From positions 1-32,855 of the forward strand of contig CAJTVT010000030.1 of NCBI GenBank assembly GCA_910580015.1: DNA of 32,855 bases. The letters run 5' to 3'. Below are positions 14,695 through 22,501 of this stretch, in pieces (positions within the stretch are counted from its first letter, which is position 1; every line of letters starts with the position of its first letter). The position numbers and the translations under genes are program-made. The notes under the pieces were generated by a model. It was not told the DNA's origin. It saw nothing but the letters and a program-made list of their open reading frames with translations, and did not search any database. Source of the stretch: an uncultured Lachnospiraceae bacterium (GTDB taxonomy: Bacteria; Bacillota; Clostridia; Lachnospirales; Lachnospiraceae).

Positions 14695-17600
14695 ATGAAA
14701 AGTTTTACAGAACCGTTACGTGGACTGAAAGAATATGAGAAATTAAAAGAAGAATTGAAAAAATATAAAGGCGTGATACAGGTTTCTGGGTGTATTGACA
14801 CCCAGAAGCCTCATTTCATGTACAGTATTTTAGAGGAAGGCTCCAATGGTGTGATTGTAACCTTTCAGGAGCAGAAAGCAAGGGAACTTTATGAAAGTTT
14901 CCGTTTTTTTAATCGGAATGTAGTCTATTATCCGGCCAAGGATGTGTTGTTTTACCAGTCCGATATACAGGGAAATTTGCTGACAGCGGAACGGTTGACA
15001 GCCGTTAAAGCGCTGTTGGAAGGAGGGCAAGTAACGGTAATTACCACGTTTGATGCGTTGATGGACCGTGTGATGCCACTCTCTAGCGTTCAACATGGGG
15101 TATTGGAGTATGCATTGGGAGATACCTTGGATATAGACGAGGTGAAGAGTCGTTTGATTCAGTTGGGCTATGAGAGAAATTACCAGGTAGAAAGTGCTGG
15201 ACAGTTTGCGATCCGTGGTGGTATTGTGGACATTTTTCCATTGACAGAGGACAATCCATACCGTTTGGAACTTTGGGGAGATGAGATTGATTCTATGCGC
15301 AGCTTTGATGTGGAGAGTCAGCGCTCCATTGAAAATTTGGAACGGGTGTGTATTTTTCCAGCGAGTGAGATGATATTGACGAAAGAGAGTACAGAGCGTG
15401 GGCTTACAGCCATCCATCAGGAGAAGGAAGCATTGTATGAGGCATTCCGCAGGGAAATGAAGACGGAGGAAGCACACCGGCTGAAAGTGGCTGTGGATGC
15501 ATTGACAGAGGAAGTGGAAGAACTGGGACATTGTTCCGGAATTGACAGTTATCTTACGTATTTTGCAGAGGAGACAGTATCATTTTTGGACTATTTTGAT
15601 ACAGAAGATACCATTGTAATTTTGGATGAACCTGCCAGATTAGCAGAGAAAGGCAGGGTGGTGGAAGAAGAATTCTCTGAGAGTATGAAACATCGGCTGG
15701 AAAAGGGCTATATATTGCCTGGCCAGATGAAAGCGCTCTACTCTGGCAGCGAGATTTTTGCTAAAATTCAGCGAAGAAAGACGGTTGCGTTGACAACCTT
15801 AGATACAAAAGCAAGTGATTTGGAAATAAAATCAAAATATAATATTTTTTCTAGGACAGTAAATTCCTACAATCGCAGTTTTGAACTTTTGGTAAAAGAT
15901 TTGCAGCAATACAAAAAGAAAAAGTATCAAGTCATTCTTTTGTCAGGTTCTAGGACCAGAGCAGGAAATCTTGCCAAAGATCTTCAAGAAGAGGGACTGA
16001 GCTGTTTCTATAGTGAAGATTATGATCATCTGGTGCAGCCTGGGGAAGTGATGGTGGCGTACGGGAAGTTAAAGTGGGGGTTTGAATATCCAGATCTTAA
16101 ATTTGTGGTAATTTCAGAGAGTGATATTTTTGGCGGGGAACAGAAACGCAAAAAAAAGCGTAAAATTTATCAAGGGGAGCGAATCCAGAGCTTTACAGAA
16201 TTGAGCGTTGGAGATTATGTAGTGCATGAGCGGTATGGAGTTGGAATTTACCGAGGAATTGAGAAGATTGAAATTCAAAAGACAGCGAAGGATTATGTGA
16301 AGATTGAATATGATAAGGGAAGTACCTTGTATGTGCTTGCGACCCAGTTGGAAGCGATTCAGAAATATGCAGGGGCTGAGGCCAAGAGACCCAAGATCAA
16401 TCGTTTGGATGGACCAGAGTGGACTAAGACTAGAAATCGGGTAAAGGGGGCGGTGAAGGAGATTGCCAGGGAATTGGTGGAACTTTATGCAGCCAGGCAA
16501 CAGACGGAAGGGTTTCAGTATGGGCCAGATACGGTATGGCAAAGGGAATTTGAAGAGTTGTTTCCGTTTGAGGAGACAGAGGATCAGGAGCTTGCCATTG
16601 AAGCGACGAAGCAGGACATGGAGAGCAGGAAGATTATGGATCGTCTGATCTGCGGAGACGTGGGATATGGAAAGACAGAGATTGCCATTCGTGCTGCGTT
16701 TAAAGCGGTGCAGGAGAGTAAACAAGTGGTCTATTTGGTACCTACCACCATTTTGGCGCAGCAGCACTACAATAATTTTGTGCAAAGGATGAAGGATTTT
16801 CCAGTTCGCGTGGAGTTGATGTGCCGTTTTTGCACAGCAGCACAGATCCGAAAGACCGTGGAGGATCTGAAGAAGGGAAATGTGGATATTGTGATTGGAA
16901 CACACCGAGTGCTGTCGAAGGATGTGGTATTTAAAGATCTGGGATTGCTGATCGTGGATGAGGAACAGAGATTCGGTGTGACTCATAAAGAGAAGATCAA
17001 ACAGATGAAGAAGAATGTGGATGTACTAACTCTGACAGCTACACCGATTCCAAGAACGCTTCATATGAGCTTGATCGGAATCCGAGATATGAGTGTGCTA
17101 GAAGAACCTCCGATGGATCGTCTTCCAATTCAAACGTATGTGATGGAGTACAATGAAGAGATCGTTCGTGAGGCGATCAATCGGGAATTGGCGCGCAGTG
17201 GTCAGGTTTATTATGTATTTAATCGGGTGAATCAGATTGTGGAAATCGCTTCAAGAATTGCAGAATTGGTGCCAGAAGCCAATGTGGCGTTTGCGCATGG
17301 TCAGATGAAGGAACGGGAATTGGAAAATATTATGTACCAGTTTATCAATGGAGAAATTGATGTTTTGGTAAGTACCACAATTATTGAAACAGGACTTGAT
17401 ATTTCAAATGTAAATACAATGATTATTCACGATGCAGACAATTTGGGATTGTCACAGCTATACCAACTTCGAGGACGGGTAGGACGTTCGAATCGTACAT
17501 CGTATGCCTTTTTGATGTATCGGAGAAATAAGATGCTGAAGGAAGTGGCGGAAAAGCGGTTGTCTGCCATTCGAGAATTTACAGAGTTAGGCAGCGGCTT

Positions 17601-18249
17601 TAAGATTGCTATGCGGGATTTGGAGATCCGTGGAGCTGGTAATCTTCTGGGCGCCCAGCAGCATGGGCATATGGAAGCGGTGGGTTATGATTTGTACTGC
17701 AAAATGCTCAATGAGGCAGTGAAAACGTTGAAAGGAGAGGGAGAGCCAGAACAATTTGATACCTCTCTGGAATTGGATGTGGATGCATTTATTCCTCCAA
17801 CTTATATTCCGAATGAATTTCAAAAGTTGGATATCTATAAGCGGATTGCCATGATTGAGAATCAGGAAGAAGGCGAGGAAATGTTGGAGGAATTGATTGA
17901 CCGATTTGGGGAACCACCGAAATCGGTGGAAAACCTTTTGGCAATTGCGCAGCTTAAGGCAAAGGCACATAGCTGTTATTATACGGAAATAAAAGAGTTT
18001 ACTGATAAAATAAAATTTACTTTTTATATACAGTCATCGATCAATCCGGCAAATATTGCACAGATGGCAGAGAAGTATGAAGGGGCGTTGCAGTTTGTAC
18101 GGGATGCAAAAGCGCCATATTTTGAGTATACAAAAAATTTGCATTCCAGGCAGAAAACAATGGGGATTCTGGAACGGGTGAACCTGATTTTGGATGATAC
18201 CAGGAAGTTTTTGGTGCAGGAGGAAGAAGAGACGAAAGATGCAGGTTGA
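14695..18249 (+). CDS. mfd: Transcription-repair coupling factor Mfd
   Basis: A 1184-residue DNA translocase that removes RNA polymerase stalled at lesions and recruits UvrA. The UvrB-like N-terminal part (ending near residue 330) includes VESAGQFAIRGGIVDIFP. A CarD-like RNA-polymerase-binding domain follows at about 500-590 (FTELSVGDYVVHERYGVGIY). The helicase core has Walker A GDVGYGKTE (654-662), the DEEQ box IVDEEQRFG (about 753-761), LTATPIPRTL and the TRG/motif VI stretch QLRGRVGRS. The C-terminal domain starts near YIPNEFQKLDIYKRI. One oddity is LMCRFCTAAQ, where SRFRT-like residues are usual: two Cys replace Ser and Arg. ATG 14695 follows TAGGAGG; an in-frame TTG at 14677 precedes that site. 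Confidence 0.97.
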   Translation: MKSFTEPLRGLKEYEKLKEELKKYKGVIQVSGCIDTQKPHFMYSILEEGSNGVIVTFQEQKARELYESFRFFNRNVVYYPAKDVLFYQSDIQGNLLTAERLTAVKALLEGGQVTVITTFDALMDRVMPLSSVQHGVLEYALGDTLDIDEVKSRLIQLGYERNYQVESAGQFAIRGGIVDIFPLTEDNPYRLELWGDEIDSMRSFDVESQRSIENLERVCIFPASEMILTKESTERGLTAIHQEKEALYEAFRREMKTEEAHRLKVAVDALTEEVEELGHCSGIDSYLTYFAEETVSFLDYFDTEDTIVILDEPARLAEKGRVVEEEFSESMKHRLEKGYILPGQMKALYSGSEIFAKIQRRKTVALTTLDTKASDLEIKSKYNIFSRTVNSYNRSFELLVKDLQQYKKKKYQVILLSGSRTRAGNLAKDLQEEGLSCFYSEDYDHLVQPGEVMVAYGKLKWGFEYPDLKFVVISESDIFGGEQKRKKKRKIYQGERIQSFTELSVGDYVVHERYGVGIYRGIEKIEIQKTAKDYVKIEYDKGSTLYVLATQLEAIQKYAGAEAKRPKINRLDGPEWTKTRNRVKGAVKEIARELVELYAARQQTEGFQYGPDTVWQREFEELFPFEETEDQELAIEATKQDMESRKIMDRLICGDVGYGKTEIAIRAAFKAVQESKQVVYLVPTTILAQQHYNNFVQRMKDFPVRVELMCRFCTAAQIRKTVEDLKKGNVDIVIGTHRVLSKDVVFKDLGLLIVDEEQRFGVTHKEKIKQMKKNVDVLTLTATPIPRTLHMSLIGIRDMSVLEEPPMDRLPIQTYVMEYNEEIVREAINRELARSGQVYYVFNRVNQIVEIASRIAELVPEANVAFAHGQMKERELENIMYQFINGEIDVLVSTTIIETGLDISNVNTMIIHDADNLGLSQLYQLRGRVGRSNRTSYAFLMYRRNKMLKEVAEKRLSAIREFTELGSGFKIAMRDLEIRGAGNLLGAQQHGHMEAVGYDLYCKMLNEAVKTLKGEGEPEQFDTSLELDVDAFIPPTYIPNEFQKLDIYKRIAMIENQEEGEEMLEELIDRFGEPPKSVENLLAIAQLKAKAHSCYYTEIKEFTDKIKFTFYIQSSINPANIAQMAEKYEGALQFVRDAKAPYFEYTKNLHSRQKTMGILERVNLILDDTRKFLVQEEEETKDAG

Positions 18250-18301
18250 TGGAAAGGCGTGGAAGAAAAGTGAAAAATCCGTGAAATTCGTAGAAAAACA
18301 G

Positions 18302-18330
18302 TTGCTTGTGTAAAAAAAAAGAACTATAAT
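18302..18330 (+). promoter_or_regulatory. Promoter of the PrsA-like foldase gene
   Basis: TTGCTT (18302-18307), 17 bp, TATAAT (18325-18330). It lies 37 bp before the start codon and separates the gene from mfd. Confidence 0.75.
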
Positions 18331-18366
18331 GTTACAGAATAAAGGAAAGATAAATAGGAGGATATT

Positions 18367-19548
18367 ATGAAGGCAAAGAGATTAGTGGCCCTGTTGTTGG
18401 CGGCAGTATTGGGGGCTTCCACATTGACGGCATGTGGCAGTAATATTGACGCCACAAAGACAGGGGCAACTTTGGATGGGCAAGAGATTTCCCTTGGGTT
18501 TATGAATTTTATGGCCAGATATCAACAGGCAATTTATGACGGACAGTTTGCGTCTGTATTTGGTACAGGCATGTGGGGTCAGGACATGTTTAATGATGGA
18601 ACGGACATGCAGACTTCTGTAAAGAAAAATGTAGCAGAGACCGTGGAACTGTTCTATCTGCTGGAAAAACATATGGCAGATTATAAAGTGGAAGTCACAG
18701 ATGAAGAATTGGCAGCGATGGATGAGGCAGCTAAGAAATTTATGGAAGACAATTCGAAGCAGGCGATTCGCCAGCTTGGGGCTACTGAGGAATATGTGAA
18801 GGAAATGCTCCGGCTCAATACCATACAGGCTAAAATGCGTGTGGAGATGGACAAAGAGGTAGATACAAAGGTATCTGACGAGGAAGCGGCCCAGAAAGCC
18901 ATCAGTTATGTAAGTGTAAGCACAGCTTCCACCACTGATGAAAATGGTGAGACAAAAGAATACACCGAAGATGAGAAAAAAGAACTGGAACAGCAGATGA
19001 AGGACTTCCAGAAGTCTGCAGAAGATGATTTTACTGCTGCGGCAGAAAATGCAGGTTACACAGTCTCCAATTATTATTATGGTGAGAAAGATGAGAGTTA
19101 CACTTTGGATGATGCAGTCATTGAGGCGGCAAACAAGCTGAAGGAAGGAGAGGTCAGCAAGGTGATTTCTACAGAAAGCAGTTTGTATGTTGTGCGTATG
19201 GACAGCACCTTTGATGAGGAGAAAACCGAAGAGAAAAAAGAGACGATTGTACAGCAGCGTAAAGATGACCATTATACAGAAGTGTGTGATGGATATAAAG
19301 AAGGCGTGGCCTATGAGTTAAATGAAGATGAGTGGGCGAAGGTTAAGTTTGATGAATTATTTACAATCAAGCAAACGGAAACCAGCGAAGACGACCATGA
19401 TCACAGTCATGACGAAGAAGAGACAACGCATGACCACAGTGAGGAGGAGGAAGAAGAAGTCCACGATGAGAATCACCCAGAAGATGAAGCAGAAGATCCC
19501 TCTGAGAAAGAGGATGCAGATTCTTCTGAGGACGAATCCGACTCATAA
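18367..19548 (+). CDS. PrsA-like lipoprotein foldase with a His/acidic C-terminal tail
   Basis: A 393-residue exported lipoprotein. A signal sequence ends in the lipobox LTAC with Cys23 as lipid anchor. A SurA/PrsA-type helical chaperone region follows, with FMARYQQAIYDGQF, VTDEELAAM and LGATEEYVKEML. A parvulin-like part (about 170-310) includes LKEGEVSKVISTESSLYVVRM, though catalytic residues are hard to place, so isomerase activity is uncertain. Family members help exported proteins fold outside the membrane. The last roughly 57 residues are unusual: a low-complexity run rich in Asp, Glu, His and Ser (DDHDHSHDEEE, HDHSEEEEEE), which could bind metal ions. The gene has its own promoter and terminator, so it is transcribed alone. 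Confidence 0.82.
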   Translation: MKAKRLVALLLAAVLGASTLTACGSNIDATKTGATLDGQEISLGFMNFMARYQQAIYDGQFASVFGTGMWGQDMFNDGTDMQTSVKKNVAETVELFYLLEKHMADYKVEVTDEELAAMDEAAKKFMEDNSKQAIRQLGATEEYVKEMLRLNTIQAKMRVEMDKEVDTKVSDEEAAQKAISYVSVSTASTTDENGETKEYTEDEKKELEQQMKDFQKSAEDDFTAAAENAGYTVSNYYYGEKDESYTLDDAVIEAANKLKEGEVSKVISTESSLYVVRMDSTFDEEKTEEKKETIVQQRKDDHYTEVCDGYKEGVAYELNEDEWAKVKFDELFTIKQTETSEDDHDHSHDEEETTHDHSEEEEEEVHDENHPEDEAEDPSEKEDADSSEDESDS

Positions 19549-19572
19549 GCCTAAGGCAAAATAACGTAAGCT

Positions 19573-19613
19573 TACCACCCGGACTTTCCAAAGTCTTACG
19601 GGTGGTATTTTTT
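19573..19613 (+). terminator. Terminator of the foldase gene
   Basis: TACCACCCG/CGGGTGGTA (19573-19581 with 19599-19607) plus an inner GACTTT/AAAGTC (19582-19587 with 19590-19595) form a GC-rich stem with a small bulge, followed by a run of T. Confidence 0.9.
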
Positions 19614-19666
19614 CTGATTTTTGCGGTCGATTGGTTTAATAAGCCAAAAACATTGCATGTTATACG

Positions 19667-19694
19667 TTGAGTTTTTTGATAAATCTGCTATACT
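19667..19694 (+). promoter_or_regulatory. Promoter of the apbE module
   Basis: TTGAGT (19667-19672), 16 bp, TATACT (19689-19694), 70 bp upstream of the apbE start. Confidence 0.55.
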
Positions 19695-19763
19695 GGTGAT
19701 AGGTGAAAATGAGTGTGTTGGAATCTAGAATTTCAGCGAAAAAAGTGTTGATTGGATAGAGAG

Positions 19764-20828
19764 ATGAAAAAGCAAAAAAATATATATCGTATGGCAATTT
19801 TTGTGGCAATTCTAGTAGTGTTTTTGGGGATTGTATGGGTGCAAGTGCAAAATCAAAGCCCGAAACGATACCAAGTACAATTTTTTGATTGTTTTGATAC
19901 GGTGACAACCATAACAGGATATGCAAAAAACCAGGAAGAATTTTCAGAGAAAATGGATCTTCTGAAAGAAAAGCTGTTGTACTACCATCAGCTTTATGAT
20001 ATTTACCACACATATGATGGAATTAAGAACCTGAAAAGCATCAATGATGCTGCTGGAAAGGAACCAGTAAAAGTAGAATCTGAAATTATAGAATTGCTGA
20101 AGTTGGGGAAAGAATTGTATGAAAAGACAGGAGGTAAGGTTCATATTGCCTATGGAAGTGTACTCTCCCTATGGCATGATTTTCGGGAGCAAGGGATTAA
20201 TAATCCCCGACAGGCCAAGCTTCCTGGACAGGATGAATTGAAAAGGAGAGCGGAGCACACGTCTATGGAAAATTTGATTCTTGATATGGAGGCATCTACA
20301 GTCTATCTTGCAGATTCAGAGATGTCCTTGGATGTGGGAAGTATCGGGAAAGGTTATGCAGTTTCCAGAATCGGCGCATATGCCAGAGACCTTGGAATGG
20401 AACATGTGCTGATCAGTGTGGGTGGAAATGTCTGCGCAGTGGGTGCAAAGGCGGATGGTACACCCTGGCTGGTGGGGGTGGAAAATCCCGATAAGGAGAG
20501 TGAGGAGCCTTACGTCAATTCTTTGGAATTATCCGACGCTTCCATTGTAACCAGTGGGGATTACCAGCGATATTATGAGGTGGATGGTGTGCGGTACTGC
20601 CATATCATAGACCCAGATACCCAGATGCCGCCAAATTATGTTTCTTCCGTATCTGTTCTTGCGTCAGATTCTGGCATGGCAGATGCGCTTTCCACGGCTC
20701 TTTTTAATATGGACGTGGAAGAGGGATTATCTTTGGTGGAGAGTCTTGCGGATGTGGAAGCAATGTGGATAGGAAAGGATGGAGAGATCCGTTATTCCAG
20801 CGGATTTAAGGTTCATGAAGAAAAGTGA
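19764..20828 (+). CDS. apbE: FAD:protein FMN transferase, membrane-anchored ApbE
   Basis: Transfers FMN from FAD onto a Thr or Ser of extracytosolic proteins such as Rnf/Nqr subunits. A membrane anchor (about 9-27) puts the catalytic domain outside. The ApbE marks are LDVGSIGKGYAV, HVLISVGGNV, HIIDPDTQMPPN in place of the usual HIIDPxTG, and DALSTALFNM, which holds the metal-binding Asp and Thr. Length is 354 residues, typical. ATG 19764 has only a weak purine-rich ribosome site (GATAGAGAG); TTG 19752 is in frame but has no better site. The next gene overlaps its 3' end by 14 nt. No gene here carries an evident flavinylation motif, so the substrate is encoded elsewhere or is unrecognised. Confidence 0.93.
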   Translation: MKKQKNIYRMAIFVAILVVFLGIVWVQVQNQSPKRYQVQFFDCFDTVTTITGYAKNQEEFSEKMDLLKEKLLYYHQLYDIYHTYDGIKNLKSINDAAGKEPVKVESEIIELLKLGKELYEKTGGKVHIAYGSVLSLWHDFREQGINNPRQAKLPGQDELKRRAEHTSMENLILDMEASTVYLADSEMSLDVGSIGKGYAVSRIGAYARDLGMEHVLISVGGNVCAVGAKADGTPWLVGVENPDKESEEPYVNSLELSDASIVTSGDYQRYYEVDGVRYCHIIDPDTQMPPNYVSSVSVLASDSGMADALSTALFNMDVEEGLSLVESLADVEAMWIGKDGEIRYSSGFKVHEEK

Positions 20829-21189
20829 TATAATTTTAATTGGGCTTCTTTTGTTGTTGTCTTTGATGGCGTTTGGCACGGTCACGCTATATTCGAAACT
20901 GAGCACCAGGGAACCAGAAGCTGTAGTATTTTTAAAGGGAGAGGAAAAAGGGCACTATCCTTTGTCCGACAATATTACATTAGAAATCCCTCAGGAGGAT
21001 GGGACGTATAATATCTTGAAAATTCAAGATGGAAAAGCAGATATGATAGAGGCATCTTGTCCAGATAAAGTGTGTGTCAGACAGCATCCAGTTAGCGGAC
21101 AGGGGGAAAGTCTGGTGTGTCTGCCAAATCAGGTGGTAGTGGAGATCCAAAACGGTCAAGAAGAAGGTTTGGATGGAAGTACGAAATGA
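20815..21189 (+). CDS. NusG domain II-containing membrane-anchored protein
   Basis: A 124-residue protein with one N-terminal membrane segment (about 5-26) and a small extracytosolic beta domain of the NusG domain II type. The signature is SCPDKVCVRQHPVSGQGESLVCLPNQVVVEI in family order, here seen as Cys82, Cys87 and Cys102 around a PDK and an HP motif. The fold is shared with a domain of some NusG proteins, but this is not a transcription factor. ATG 20815 lies inside the end of apbE, giving translational coupling. In clostridia this family is often next to apbE and a Gx-transporter gene, so a joint role in envelope redox or quinone metabolism is likely, though its biochemical role is unknown to me. 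Confidence 0.82.
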   Translation: MKKSDIILIGLLLLLSLMAFGTVTLYSKLSTREPEAVVFLKGEEKGHYPLSDNITLEIPQEDGTYNILKIQDGKADMIEASCPDKVCVRQHPVSGQGESLVCLPNQVVVEIQNGQEEGLDGSTK

Positions 21190-21230
21190 TCCTAAAATTT
21201 TGGAGAAAGCAATGCTGGAAAGGGGAACTT

Positions 21231-21737
21231 ATGGCGAAGAAAACTGCATATATGGGAATGTTGACAGCATTGGCATTTGTATTTTCTTATATTGAATCCT
21301 TGCTGCCTATCAATCTGGGTGTGCCTGGAATAAAACTTGGGCTGGCAAATTTAGTGATTATTGTGACATTGTATACCATGGGCATAAAGGCCGCGTGTAC
21401 TTTGTCCTTGGTGCGAATTGTGCTTACAGGATTTACGTTTGGAAATCCTGTAAGTATGATTTATAGCCTTGCAGGAGGAATATTAAGTCTTGTTATTATG
21501 ATTTTGGCAAAGAGGAGTAAAACATTTTCCGTTACTGGGGTCAGTGTATTGGGAGGGGTGTTTCACAATTTTGGACAGATTATGGTAGCAGCAGCGGTGG
21601 TGGAGATGGCAAGTCTGTTCTACTATCTGCCCGTATTGATCTTATCTGGTACCATTGCAGGTGTTGCTATTGGGATGCTTGCATCTATATTAATTCAACA
21701 TTTGATAAAAATGATAGAACAAAATGAGAGCAAATAA
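21231..21737 (+). CDS. Gx transporter family protein (heptaprenyl diphosphate synthase component I-like)
   Basis: A 168-residue integral membrane protein with five or six helices. Family marks are the start AYMGMLTALAFVFSYIESLL, then VPGIKLGLANLVIIVTLY and the Gly-rich end of the second half. It resembles ECF-type substrate-binding membrane subunits and is annotated either as Gx transporter or as component I of heptaprenyl diphosphate synthase. The sequence does not decide between these. ATG 21231 follows AAGGGGAA. An in-frame ATG at 21186 overlaps the previous stop in ATGA and would add 15 residues, but lacks the usual family start. It is third in the apbE operon. Confidence 0.82.
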   Translation: MAKKTAYMGMLTALAFVFSYIESLLPINLGVPGIKLGLANLVIIVTLYTMGIKAACTLSLVRIVLTGFTFGNPVSMIYSLAGGILSLVIMILAKRSKTFSVTGVSVLGGVFHNFGQIMVAAAVVEMASLFYYLPVLILSGTIAGVAIGMLASILIQHLIKMIEQNESK

Positions 21738-21762
21738 GAGTGGATATACGAGAGAATCTATG

Positions 21763-21791
21763 TTGAATGGTGATTTAAATATTATGATAAT
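21763..21791 (+). promoter_or_regulatory. Promoter of the two-component genes
   Basis: TTGAAT (21763-21768), 17 bp, GATAAT (21786-21791). This gives a leader of about 17 nt before the TTG start of the response regulator. Confidence 0.6.
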
Positions 21792-21814
21792 CTAAATGTT
21801 TATGGAGAGGAAAT

Positions 21815-22501
21815 TTGGGTACGATATTATTATTGGAAGATGATGAGAGCATCAATCGCGGAATCGCTTTTACACTAAAGAAAGAAGGGTATGAGATCTA
21901 TTCTTGTAAGACAGTGGCGGAGGCAGAGCGTGTATTTCATCAAAAAGAGATAGAGCTACTTATATGTGATGTTACTTTGCCAGATGGAAACGGGCTTGAC
22001 TTTGTAAAGCAGGTGCGCAGAGAGAGCAGTGTACATATTATTTTTCTGACAGCGTTAGATCAGGAGCTTGATCAGGTGATGGGATATGAGGCTGGGGCAG
22101 ATGATTATATGACCAAGCCCTTTAGTCTGTCTGTGCTAAAGTTGAAAATATCAGCTTATTTTAAAAAGCAGCAAGTGACGGTGCAGGAGCGGATAGAATC
22201 GGGGAATATTTGTTTCTATGTCAAGGAGATGCGGGTATTGTCGGCTGGTAAAGAAGTTTCCCTTACGAAAAACGAGTGGAAGATGTTGCGCATTTTTATG
22301 GAACATCCCAAACAAATTTTGTCTAAAAACCAACTTTTAGAACAGCTTTTTGATGCAGAAGGGGATTTTGTGGATGAAAATACCATTGCTGTCAATGTTC
22401 GCAGACTTCGAGAGAAGATTGAACCAGACAGTTCTAAGCCAGAATATATTAAAAATATTCGGGGCATTGGCTATCTCTGGGATAAGGAGTGCCGAAGATG
22501 A
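21815..22501 (+). CDS. OmpR/PhoB-type response regulator
   Basis: A 228-residue DNA-binding regulator. The receiver domain has the acidic pair in LLLEDDE (9-10), phospho-acceptor Asp52 (LLICDVTLPDGNG), Thr79 (FLTALD) and Lys101 (TKPFS), so it should be phosphorylated normally. The C-terminal winged helix (about 128-223) shows LTKNEWKMLRIF, ENTIAVNVRRLREKI and NIRGIGYLW. The start is TTG 21815, supported by GGAGAGG a few nt upstream; no ATG is in frame. The stop overlaps the kinase start in ATGA. It probably controls the ABC transporter genes at 23876-27000. Confidence 0.94.
   Translation: MGTILLLEDDESINRGIAFTLKKEGYEIYSCKTVAEAERVFHQKEIELLICDVTLPDGNGLDFVKQVRRESSVHIIFLTALDQELDQVMGYEAGADDYMTKPFSLSVLKLKISAYFKKQQVTVQERIESGNICFYVKEMRVLSAGKEVSLTKNEWKMLRIFMEHPKQILSKNQLLEQLFDAEGDFVDENTIAVNVRRLREKIEPDSSKPEYIKNIRGIGYLWDKECRR

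Noticed and set aside
16114..16986. Minus-strand open frame of 290 codons inside mfd
   Set aside because: Antisense to the CarD-like and helicase motifs of Mfd; no ribosome site.
18382..19272. Minus-strand open frame of 296 codons opposite the foldase gene
   Set aside because: Antisense to a lipoprotein gene with promoter, ribosome site and terminator; the translated sequence looks like a shadow frame rich in Cys, Phe and Ile.
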